This document shows, one piece after another, positions 24,050 to 34,600 of a stretch of 64,000 nt of DNA. Source of the DNA: Cornus controversa (Eukaryota > Streptophyta > Magnoliopsida > Cornales > Cornaceae); the NCBI GenBank assembly GCA_026545225.1, contig CM048847.1:186001-250000 (forward strand), written 5' to 3'. The notes beneath the pieces are model-generated. The model had not been told where the DNA came from. It saw only the letters and a program-made list of their open reading frames with translations, and did no database searches. The position numbers and the translations under genes are program-made. How positions within the stretch are numbered: the first letter of the stretch is position 1; the number at the start of each line of letters is the position of its first letter.

Positions 24050-24290
24050 TATCTAACCACCTTGGAGTATGTGACTTACTCGGTGATGTATTCCGGGATA
24101 TTCGATCGCTTTGGAGTATGTGATTTACTCGGTGAGGAATTCCGAGGCTATCTAACCACCTTGGAGTATGTGACTTACTCGGTGATGTATTCCGGGATAT
24201 CCGATCGCCTTGGAGTATGTGATTTACTCGGTGAGGAATTCCGAGGCTATCCAACCACCTTGGAGTATGTGATTTACTCGGTGGCGGTGT
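24050..24290 (+). repeat. LTR internal tandem repeat, about 50-bp units
   Basis: The core ggagtatgtga followed by ttactcggtg occurs five times, at 24064, 24113, 24163, 24212 and 24262, so spacings alternate 49 and 50. Odd and even units differ (gatgtattccggg against gaggaattccgag), making a 99-bp dimer repeated about 2.5 times. A copy lies at 27796-28036. In the last LTR the sequence breaks off inside the second unit, at 31609. Confidence 0.9.
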
Positions 24291-25079
24291 TGAGATTGTG
24301 TGGAAAGTATCTCGGTCACACGGTTGGTCAAAAATCGTGTTAGGGTATCGGGTTGAGTCCGTGAGAGAATGACAAGTGGATGATATTGCTTTCATTTTTA
24401 AAGCATGAAGTATGATTTATGTTCCTTATATATATGCATTGCTTGTGAATGAACATGGTGTATGTGGATGATACATGTAATGTAGTGACATGCATTCATG
24501 TAGGTCGTGTCGGGTCGGCACTTAGGTGGGTTGGGGTATCTCTACTGAGCCGCAGTGGTGCTCACCCCTTTATTCTAAACTCTTTTACAGATAAGGCACC
24601 GATGACGGACGGGACTTGAATGTTTAAGTGGGACTTTGGTAGCATTTTTGATACATTTTGGAGATGTTGTACATTTGGCTATCCGTGCCGGCTTGTGGCA
24701 CGTTGTCTATGTAGTTGTAGTCATGGTTGGATTTTTTTGCATTTTTGGACCTTATGCATGAAATCCTTGTAATGACTATAAACTTGGAATCCATATGTAT
24801 TGTGGTTTATTCTTGGACCAAATTTAATTTATGGAATGCAAGGTTGTGATCTATTCTTATGTCATAACTTTATGTATGGACTTTTCTTAAGTGAATGGGT
24901 TGAGAATGGAAATGGAATGAATTTGTGGTTTGAAGGGAAGGAATTTGATTGTGTTTTTGAAAAAAATTATGTTTGAAGTATGATCCAGATGATGAGACTG
25001 TAATTGTGGATGTTTGGATATGTTTATGTATGGGTTTGGAGCTAGTCTGGAGACAAAAGAGACTAAAAGAAGGTTCCCA

Positions 25080-25420
25080 GGCGAAGATAGTCGACTTCTT
25101 CTTTCAAAGAAGTCGACTTTTTTGTCCAGTAGCTTTTAGAGCTTTCTGGGAAGGCAAGATAGTCGACTTTCCCTTTTGGGACAGAAGACTATCTTGCTGC
25201 TCTAGAAACCTCATTTTTGAAAAAATCAGCATTTTACATTTTCTGGGAGGGAAAGATAGTCGACTTCCCTTGTTGGGACAGAAGACTATCTTACTGCTCT
25301 AGAAACCTCATTTTTTGGAAATCAGCGTTTTTCACTTTCTAGGAGGGAAAGAAAGTCGACTGTTTATTTTTGGGCATTTCTGGAAGAGTAAGACAGAAGA
25401 CTATCTTACTGCTCCAGATT
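25080..25420 (+). repeat. LTR hairpin-rich tandem repeat, about 97-bp units
   Basis: Units with aagatagtcgac or aagaaagtcgac begin near 25156, 25253 and 25349, with a related piece before them. A perfect 11-bp stem (25090-25100 with 25107-25117, six-base loop) and 9-bp stems such as aagatagtc (25156-25164) with gactatctt (25187-25195) lie inside. A copy is at 28826-29166. The hairpins may fold in the transcript, but their role is unknown. Confidence 0.85.
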
Positions 25421-25782
25421 TTCAAAAATTTTGAATTAGGCATAACTTGGTTGTTCCAAACCCGAATCAAGAAATTCTTTTTTTGAATTTGATTCTTTTT
25501 GAACCCTCCTTCCAATGGTGTAAGTTTCAAGTTCAAATTCCACACACATATAGAGAGTTGAGTTCTGAAACTTGTTATTAGAGTATGATATCAAGGAATG
25601 GCAGTGATTAGGGTGTGGATGATTAGCTTAAGTCATCTCTAGTTTTTGGGAGAAGGAAACCGGGGCATGACAACATGGTATTAGAGAATGGTACTTTATA
25701 GAGGGTAAAAAGGGTCCATTGGGACTAATGGACGGGTTAACCTCCAGTTTCCCGGGAGTCGGGAAACTGGGGCGTTACAGAA

Positions 25783-25794
25783 TGGTATCAGAGC
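25783..25794 (+). other. Primer binding site, module 2
   Basis: Identical to the site at 22037-22048, at an offset of 3746. Confidence 0.93.
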
Positions 25795-26540
25795 GTACTA
25801 TACAGATCTTGGAGGATATGCTTAGAGCATGTGCGCTTGATTTTCGAGGCAGTTGGGAGGATCACCTTCCATTGGTGGAGTTTGCATACAATAATAGCTA
25901 CCAAGCTAGTATTGAGATGGCTCCATATGAGGCTTTGTACGGCAGACCTTGTAGGTCACCAGTTTGTTGGACAGAGGTCGGTGAGACAGTGGCTTTGGGG
26001 CCAGATATAGTCAGAGAGACTACAGAAAAGATTAAGATCATACGACAACGTTTACTTACGGCTCAAAGTCGTCAGAAAAGCTATGCCGATAGAAGGCGGA
26101 GGCCTTTAACATTTGAGGTGGGGGACCATGTCTTCTTGAAGGTCTCTCCACGACGGGGTTTGATCAGGTTTGGGCGTAGCGGGAAACTAGCCCCACGGTT
26201 TATCGGTCCATTCGAGATATTGGATCGTGTGGGTGAGGTTGCATACCGCTTGGCATTGCCTCCGCAGTTGTCAAGCGTGCACAATACTTTTCACGTTTCG
26301 ATGCTGAGAAAGTATGAACCGGATCCTTCACATGTGTTAGATTGGACAGATCTTGAGGTGGAGGAGGACGTGTCTTACGAGGAGAGACCGATACAGGTTT
26401 TGGATGCTAGGGACCAAGTGCTTCGGGGCAAGACCATTCCATTGGTTAAAGTCCTTTGGAGGCATCACGGAGTCGAGGAGGCTACGTGGGAGCGAGAACA
26501 AGAAGTCCGCTCAAAATATCCCGAGTTGTTTACTACTTGA
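25788..26540 (+). pseudogene. Integrase C-terminal remnant with chromodomain-like tail, module 2
   Basis: It encodes the same 250 residues as module 1. I see no difference within the remnant. The only change nearby is at 25768, in the end of the LTR upstream. It retains the catalytic glutamate, the GPF motif and the tail tryptophans, and lacks all upstream domains. The frame is intact to its stop, which for a gene fragment with no evident use suggests recent duplication rather than selection. Confidence 0.92.
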
Positions 26541-26574
26541 GGTATGTCTCTAATTTCGAGGACGAAATTCCTCT

Positions 26575-26586
26575 AAGGTGGGGAGG
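26575..26586 (+). other. Polypurine tract, module 2
   Basis: Same aaggtggggagg tract before the LTR that starts at 26588. Confidence 0.9.
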
Positions 26587-26587
26587 T

Positions 26588-29525
26588 TGTAACGACTCAA
26601 AAATTTTTCGAATTATGATTAAAAGTTAAATGAGTTTTTAGGCATGATTAATTTTTTTATGACATGCTTAGTAGAATTAAATGACCTTTTTGTGTTTTCG
26701 GTTACGGGTATGGGACCGGAATGGGTTCGGGTAACCGGAGGGAATAACTGCCAACTCTAGAGAGTAGTATGGGGGTATGGATGTAAGTTTAAGGGTATAA
26801 GTGAAGTTTAAAAAAAATGAGGAAAGGCTAGTGTGCGAATAAGCGCAAAAGGCCCATAACAAGGAGCAAATAAGGGAATGATAGAGGGTTTAGTTGCAAA
26901 GGGGCAAATTGATATTATATATATGATATATAGATGTAAAAAGAGAGGAAAAATCAGATTTTGACTTCTCTCTCTCTCTCTTGGCCGGCTCCTACTTTCT
27001 CACTCTACAAAGTTTCTATTATCTCCTTCTCTCTAAGATTTGAGGGCTTAGAAGTAAGATTTGAGGGTGGAGCCAAGAATTAAAGTTGCTCCCCTCACTC
27101 CCCTCTTCGTTTTGATCGGTGGAAAGTTGCCATTGGAGGAGTTTGAAGCTTGGTAAAATTTGGGTCTTCCACCTCTAAGCTTGGATTTTGAGGTAGGGGT
27201 TCTCCTTCTCATTTATTTGTTGATTCTAGGGTTTCGGGTGAAGTGGTGAAAGCTAAGGGTGTGTATCGCATGATTTAGAGTGGTAAGAGGGGTGGGATGG
27301 GGTGTTCTTCTACTCTCTTTAGTCTCTATTGTGCAATAGATATGTATGTGGTAGTATACGCGGTATAATGGGTGAATGAGTGAGAGAGGTTAGCATGTAT
27401 GCTTATATGCTAGATTTTTGGTGCACATATGTGAAGATGTGTTAAAGGGACATATTTGTGTTATGTGATGTTGTATGAGTAAAATGCATGCCTTCTTTAT
27501 GTAGAAAATGTATGCATTGGTGAAGCATGACAAGTATGTGTATATGTGAATTTTGAGAGCATATGTGACTTATGCTAGGCTTTGCATATATAGGAAAATA
27601 TATATGTGGATTGATGAGAATGAAATGCATGCTACGTGTTTTTATAACTAGCTTGTGCATTATGAGGCATGAATCTTATATTCTAGAATTATATATGTTG
27701 AAATACATGTATAGGGCCGTTGTGAGGGAAACGGGAAAAGTGGTAGAGTAACTTGTTCACTTAGAGCAATAAACGCTTGGTGATGATCTTGAAACTATCT
27801 AACCACCTTGGAGTATGTGACTTACTCGGTGATGTATTCCGGGATATTCGATCGCTTTGGAGTATGTGATTTACTCGGTGAGGAATTCCGAGGCTATCTA
27901 ACCACCTTGGAGTATGTGACTTACTCGGTGATGTATTCCGGGATATCCGATCGCCTTGGAGTATGTGATTTACTCGGTGAGGAATTCCGAGGCTATCCAA
28001 CCACCTTGGAGTATGTGATTTACTCGGTGGCGGTGTTGAGATTGTGTGGAAAGTATCTCGGTCACACGGTTGGTCAAAAATCGTGTTAGGGTATCGGGTT
28101 GAGTCCGTGAGAGAATGACAAGTGGATGATATTGCTTTCATTTTTAAAGCATGAAGTATGATTTATGTTCCTTATATATATGCATTGCTTGTGAATGAAC
28201 ATGGTGTATGTGGATGATACATGTAATGTAGTGACATGCATTCATGTAGGTCGTGTCGGGTCGGCACTTAGGTGGGTTGGGGTATCTCTACTGAGCCGCA
28301 GTGGTGCTCACCCCTTTATTCTAAACTCTTTTACAGATAAGGCACCGATGACGGACGGGACTTGAATGTTTAAGTGGGACTTTGGTAGCATTTTTGATAC
28401 ATTTTGGAGATGTTGTACATTTGGCTATCCGTGCCGGCTTGTGGCACGTTGTCTATGTAGTTGTAGTCATGGTTGGATTTTTTTGCATTTTTGGACCTTA
28501 TGCATGAAATCCTTGTAATGACTATAAACTTGGAATCCATATGTATTGTGGTTTATTCTTGGACCAAATTTAATTTATGGAATGCAAGGTTGTGATCTAT
28601 TCTTATGTCATAACTTTATGTATGGACTTTTCTTAAGTGAATGGGTTGAGAATGGAAATGGAATGAATTTGTGGTTTGAAGGGAAGGAATTTGATTGTGT
28701 TTTTGAAAAAAATTATGTTTGAAGTATGATCCAGATGATGAGACTGTAATTGTGGATGTTTGGATATGTTTATGTATGGGTTTGGAGCTAGTCTGGAGAC
28801 AAAAGAGACTAAAAGAAGGTTCCCAGGCGAAGATAGTCGACTTCTTCTTTCAAAGAAGTCGACTTTTTTGTCCAGTAGCTTTTAGAGCTTTCTGGGAAGG
28901 CAAGATAGTCGACTTTCCCTTTTGGGACAGAAGACTATCTTGCTGCTCTAGAAACCTCATTTTTGAAAAAATCAGCATTTTACATTTTCTGGGAGGGAAA
29001 GATAGTCGACTTCCCTTGTTGGGACAGAAGACTATCTTACTGCTCTAGAAACCTCATTTTTTGGAAATCAGCGTTTTTCACTTTCTAGGAGGGAAAGAAA
29101 GTCGACTGTTTATTTTTGGGCATTTCTGGAAGAGTAAGACAGAAGACTATCTTACTGCTCCAGATTTTCAAAAATTTTGAATTAGGCATAACTTGGTTGT
29201 TCCAAACCCGAATCAAGAAATTCTTTTTTTGAATTTGATTCTTTTTGAACCCTCCTTCCAATGGTGTAAGTTTCAAGTTCAAATTCCACACACATATAGA
29301 GAGTTGAGTTCTGAAACTTGTTATTAGAGTATGATATCAAGGAATGGCAGTGATTAGGGTGTGGATGATTAGCTTAAGTCATCTCTAGTTTTTGGGAGAA
29401 GGAAACCGGGGCATGACAACATGGTATTAGAGAATGGTACTTTATAGAGGGTAAAAAGGGTCCATTGGGACTAATGGACGGGTTAACCTCCAGTTTCCCG
29501 GGAGTCGGGAAACCGGGGCGTTACA
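26588..29525 (+). repeat. Complete LTR, second (2938 bp)
   Basis: Same ends, length and internal repeats as 22842-25779. One substitution is seen between them, c here where the first has t at 25768. Because neighbouring modules share LTRs, LTR-LTR divergence here dates the tandem duplication rather than the original insertion. Confidence 0.95.
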
Positions 29526-29528
29526 GAA

Positions 29529-29540
29529 TGGTATCAGAGC
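29529..29540 (+). other. Primer binding site, module 3
   Basis: Identical to the other two sites, again three bases after the LTR terminus. Confidence 0.93.
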
Positions 29541-30286
29541 GTACTATACAGATCTTGGAGGATATGCTTAGAGCATGTGCGCTTGATTTTCGAGGCAGTT
29601 GGGAGGATCACCTTCCATTGGTGGAGTTTGCATACAATAATAGCTACCAAGCTAGTATTGAGATGGCTCCATATGAGGCTTTGTACGGCAGACCTTGTAG
29701 GTCACCAGTTTGTTGGACAGAGGTCGGTGAGACAGTGGCTTTGGGGCCAGATATAGTCAGAGAGACTACAGAAAAGATTAAGATCATACGACAACGTTTA
29801 CTTACGGCTCAAAGTCGTCAGAAAAGCTATGCCGATAGAAGGCGGAGGCCTTTAACATTTGAGGTGGGGGACCATGTCTTCTTGAAGGTCTCTCCACGAC
29901 GGGGTTTGATCAGGTTTGGGCGTAGCGGGAAACTAGCCCCACGGTTTATCGGTCCATTCGAGATATTGGATCGTGTGGGTGAGGTTGCATACCGCTTGGC
30001 ATTGCCTCCGCAGTTGTCAAGCGTGCACAATACTTTTCACGTTTTGATGCTGAGAAAGTATGAACCGGATCCTTCACATGTGTTAGATTGGACAGATCTT
30101 GAGGTGGAGGAGGACGTGTCTTACGAGGAGAGACCGATACAGGTTTTGGATGCTAGGGACCAAGTGCTTCGGGGCAAGACCATTCCATTGGTTAAAGTCC
30201 TTTGGAGGCATCACGGAGTCGAGGAGGCTACGTGGGAGCGAGAACAAGAAGTCCGCTCAAAATATCCCGAGTTGTTTACTACTTGA
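29534..30286 (+). pseudogene. Integrase C-terminal remnant with chromodomain-like tail, module 3
   Basis: Same 250-residue piece. The one difference found is at 30045, where tcg becomes ttg, changing serine 171 to leucine just after the FHV motif that ends the small-barrel part. The reading frame is intact to the stop at 30284-30286. It is the last module before the truncated LTR. Confidence 0.92.
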
Positions 30287-30320
30287 GGTATGTCTCTAAT
30301 TTCGAGGACGAAATTCCTCT

Positions 30321-30332
30321 AAGGTGGGGAGG
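30321..30332 (+). other. Polypurine tract, module 3
   Basis: Same tract before the truncated LTR that starts at 30334. Confidence 0.9.
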
Positions 30333-30333
30333 T

Positions 30334-31609
30334 TGTAACGACTCAAAAATTTTTCGAATTATGATTAAAAGTTAAATGAGTTTTTAGGCATGATTAATTT
30401 TTTTATGACATGCTTAGTAGAATTAAATGACCTTTTTGTGTTTTCGGTTACGGGTATGGGACCGGAATGGGTTCGGGTAACCGGAGGGAATAACTGCCAA
30501 CTCTAGAGAGTAGTATGGGGGTATGGATGTAAGTTTAAGGGTATAAGTGAAGTTTAAAAAAAATGAGGAAAGGCTAGTGTGCGAATAAGCGCAAAAGGCC
30601 CATAACAAGGAGCAAATAAGGGAATGATAGAGGGTTTAGTTGCAAAGGGGCAAATTGATATTATATATATGATATATAGATGTAAAAAGAGAGGAAAAAT
30701 CAGATTTTGACTTCTCTCTCTCTCTCTTGGCCGGCTCCTACTTTCTCACTCTACAAAGTTTCTATTATCTCCTTCTCTCTAAGATTTGAGGGCTTAGAAG
30801 TAAGATTTGAGGGTGGAGCCAAGAATTAAAGTTGCTCCCCTCACTCCCCTCTTCGTTTTGATCGGTGGAAAGTTGCCATTGGAGGAGTTTGAAGCTTGGT
30901 AAAATTTGGGTCTTCCACCTCTAAGCTTGGATTTTGAGGTAGGGGTTCTCCTTCTCATTTATTTGTTGATTCTAGGGTTTCGGGTGAAGTGGTGAAAGCT
31001 AAGGGTGTGTATCGCATGATTTAGAGTGGTAAGAGGGGTGGGATGGGGTGTTCTTCTACTCTCTTTAGTCTCTATTGTGCAATAGATATGTATGTGGTAG
31101 TATACGCGGTATAATGGGTGAATGAGTGAGAGAGGTTAGCATGTATGCTTATATGCTAGATTTTTGGTGCACATATGTGAAGATGTGTTAAAGGGACATA
31201 TTTGTGTTATGTGATGTTGTATGAGTAAAATGCATGCCTTCTTTATGTAGAAAATGTATGCATTGGTGAAGCATGACAAGTATGTGTATATGTGAATTTT
31301 GAGAGCATATGTGACTTATGCTAGGCTTTGCATATATAGGAAAATATATATGTGGATTGATGAGAATGAAATGCATGCTACGTGTTTTTATAACTAGCTT
31401 GTGCATTATGAGGCATGAATCTTATATTCTAGAATTATATATGTTGAAATACATGTATAGGGCCGTTGTGAGGGAAACGGGAAAAGTGGTAGAGTAACTT
31501 GTTCACTTAGAGCAATAAACGCTTGGTGATGATCTTGAAACTATCTAACCACCTTGGAGTATGTGACTTACTCGGTGATGTATTCCGGGATATTCGATCG
31601 CTTTGGAGT
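30334..31609 (+). repeat. LTR fragment, first 1276 bp
   Basis: Matches 26588-27863 and stops at ctttggagt inside the 50-bp tandem repeats. It keeps the TATA-like stretch and AATAAA but lacks the hairpin repeats. It is followed by tac or taca and then satellite. The bases gttaca at 31608-31613 equal the last six bases of a complete LTR, so the true LTR end may survive here after an internal loss. Confidence 0.92.
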
Positions 31610-31612
31610 TAC

Positions 31613-34600
31613 AAGTCGTGCCATAATCAGAATCGTAAGTTTCTTTTTTCCAAATTAGACCATCAAAGCATCCAAAAGAAGTGACGAACATGTCAATCCG
31701 ATCTTCATCACAACCGTATGGTGCTTTGTTCCAAATTCGACCGTTTCGACATCTAAAGGAAACAATTTGTAAGCTACCAACCATTTTAAACTTGTTTCAT
31801 TTGAGCTGTTATGATTAGAAAACCACATTGCAAGAGAAGTCGTGCCATAATACTAATCGTACGCTGTTTTTTTGTAAATGAAACCATCAAAGCGTCCCAA
31901 AGAAACGACGAGCATGTCGATCCGATCTTCATCCATATTTGTTTGAGTTGTTATGGGTCGAAAAGAACAATTCCTTGCAATAACCAGGCATGACCACAAC
32001 CGTGTGGTGCTTTGTCCTAGAATTGACCATCTGGATGTCTAGAAGAATAGACAATAACAACAACGGTTTTGAACTTGTTTCGTTTGACCTGTCCTGATTC
32101 GAAAAGTCCAATCCACGTGAAATCGTGCCATACATAGAATTATACGTTGCATTATGCCTAATTCGACCGTGAGGACGTCCTGAATCAAAAATAGTAATTC
32201 CTTGCTGCACTCATGAATGATCACAACCGTATGGTGCTCTATGCCAACTTCAACCATCTGGAAAAGTAAAAGAAACAATTCCCAAGCTATCGAGGATTTT
32301 AAATAAGTTTAGTTTGAGTTGTTCTGATTCAAAAACCCATTCCTTGAGAAGTCGTGCCATAATCAGAATCGTAAGTTTCTTTTTTCCAAATTAGACCATC
32401 AAAGCATCCAAAAGAAGTGACGAACATGTCAATCCGATCTTCATCACAATCGTATGGTGCTTCGTTCCAAATTCGACCGTTTGGACATCTAAAGGAAACA
32501 ATTTGGAAGCTACCAACCATTTTAAACTTGTTTCATTTGAGTTGTTTTGATTAGAAAACCACATTCCAAGAGAAGTCTTGCCATAATATTAATCGTACGC
32601 TACTTTTTTCTAAATGAAACCATCAAAGGGTCCCAAAGAAACGACGAGGATGTCGATCCGATCTTCATCCATGTTTGTTTGAGTTGTTATGAGTCGAAAA
32701 GAACAATTCCTTGCAATAACCAGGCATGACCACAACCGTGTGGTGCTTTGTCCTAGAATTGACCATCTGGATGTCTAGAAGAATAGAGAATGACAACAAC
32801 GGTTTTGAACTTGTTTCGTTTGACCTGTCCTGATTCGAAAAGTCCAATCCACGTGAAATCGTGCCATACATAGAATTATACGTTGCATTATGCCTAATTC
32901 GACCGTGAGGACGTCCTGAATCGAAAATAGTAATTCTTTGCTGCACTCATGAATGATCACAACCGTATGGTGCTCTATGCCAACTTCAACCATCTGGAAA
33001 AGTAAAAGAAACAATTCCCAAGCTATCGAGGATTTTAAATAAGTTTAGTTTGAGTTGTTCTGATTCAAAAACCCATTCCTTGAGAAGTCGTGCCATAATC
33101 AGAATCGTAAGTTTCTTTTTTCCAAATTAGACCATCAAAGCATCCAAAAGAAGTGACGAACATGTCAATCCGATCTTCATCACAATCGTATGGTGCTTTG
33201 TTCCAAATTCGACCGTTTGGACATCTAAAGGAAACAATTTGGAAGCTACCAACCATTGTAAACTTGTTTCATTTGAGTTGTCTTGATTAGAAAACCACAT
33301 TCCAAGAGAAGTCTTGCCATAATATTAATCGTACGCTACTTTTTTCTAAATGAAACCATCAAAGGGTCCCAAAGAAACGACGAGGATGTCGATCCGATCT
33401 TCATCCATGTTTGTTTGAGTTGTTCTGAGTAAAAAAGAACAATTACTTGCAATAACCAGGCATGACCACAACCGTATGGCGCTTTGTGCTAGAATTGACC
33501 ATCTGGATGTCCAGAAAAATAGAGAATGACAACAACGGTTTCGAACTTGTTTCGTTTGACTTGTCCTGATTCGAAAATTCCAATCCATGTGAAATCGTGC
33601 CATACTTAGAATTATACGTTGCTTTATGCCAAATTCAACCGTCAGGACTTCCTGAATCAAAAAGAGTAATTCCATACTGCACCCATGAATGATCACAACC
33701 GTATGGTGCTCTATGCCAACTTCAACCATCTGGACAAGTAAAAGAAACAATTCCCAAGCTATCGATGATTTCAAACAAGTTTAGTTTGAGTTGTTCTGAT
33801 TCAAAAACCCATTCCTTGAGAAGTCGTGCCATAATCAGAATCGTAAGTTTCTTTTTTCCAAATTAGACCATCAAAGCATCCAAAAGAAGTGACGAACATG
33901 TCAATCCGATCTTCATCACAACCGTATGGTGCTTTGTTCCAAATTCGACCGTTTGGACATCTAAAGGAAACAATTAGCAAGCTACCAACCATTTTAAACT
34001 TGTTTCATTTGAGTTGTTTTGATTCAAAAACCGCATTCCAAGAGAAGTCGTGCCATAATACTAATCGTACGCTGCTTTTTTCAAAATGAAACCATCAAAG
34101 GGTCCCAAAGAAACGACGAGCATGTCGATCCGATATTCATCCATGTTTGTTTGAGTTGTTCTGAGTCGAAAGAACAATTGCTTGCTATAATCAGGCATGA
34201 CGACAACCGTATGGTGCTTTGTGCTAGAATTGACCATCTGGATGTCCAGAAGAATAGAGAATGACAACAACGGTTTTGAACTTGTTTCGTTTGACCTGTC
34301 CTGATTTGAAAAGTCCAATCCACGTGAAATCGTGCCATACATAGAATTATACGTTGCTTTATGCCTAATTCGACCGTGAGGACGTCCTGAATCGAAAAGA
34401 GTAATTTCTTGCTGCACCCATGAATGATCACAACCGTATGGTGCTCTATGCCAACTTCAACCATCTGGACAAGTAAAAGAAACAATTCCCAAGCTATCGA
34501 TGATTTGAAACAAGTTTAGTTTAAGTTGTTCTGAGTCGAAAACCCCAGTCCTTGAGAAGTTGTGTCATAATCAGAATCGTAAGTTTCTTTTTTCCAAATT

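Larger units (their letters stand above)
22842..25779 (+). repeat. Complete LTR, first (2938 bp)
   Basis: It runs from tgtaacg to cgttaca, a perfect 7-bp terminal inverted repeat. A polypurine tract precedes it and a primer binding site follows. At 2.9 kb it is long for an LTR. Inside are a TATA-like stretch near 23168, a CT run at 23220-23236, an AATAAA at 24022-24027, tandem repeats of about 50 bp (24050-24290), hairpin-forming repeats of about 97 bp (25080-25420) and a degraded second LTR end (25648-25691). Open frames within it, including 24973-25302 (+) and 24015-24395 (-), follow these repeats and show no known domain. Confidence 0.95.
21737..31609 (+). mobile_element. Tandem cluster of a deleted Ty3/gypsy chromovirus (Tekay-like)
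   Basis: The block reads: LTR 3' end, internal remnant, full LTR, internal remnant, full LTR, internal remnant, LTR 5' part. The module length is 3746 bp (2938-bp LTR plus 808-bp internal region). Neighbouring modules share LTRs, as expected when unequal recombination between the LTRs of one element multiplies it in place. By eye the modules differ only at 25768 (t against c) and 30045 (t against c). The element cannot move on its own, since gag, protease, reverse transcriptase, RNase H and two integrase catalytic residues are absent. The Tekay (Del) assignment rests on the integrase tail and LTR ends as I remember them. An assembly artefact in copy number cannot be excluded. Confidence 0.93.

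Noticed and set aside
24015..25545. LTR open frames at 24015-24395 (-), 24062-24343 (+), 24973-25302 (+) and 25339-25545 (-), with copies 3746 bp on
   Set aside because: Most follow the 50-bp and 97-bp tandem repeats, so the open frame is a by-product of repetition. None shows a known domain and all lie inside an LTR.
21737..31609. Three independent retroelement insertions
   Set aside because: The spacing is exactly 3746 bp, LTRs are shared between neighbours, no satellite lies between modules, and all share the same internal deletion.
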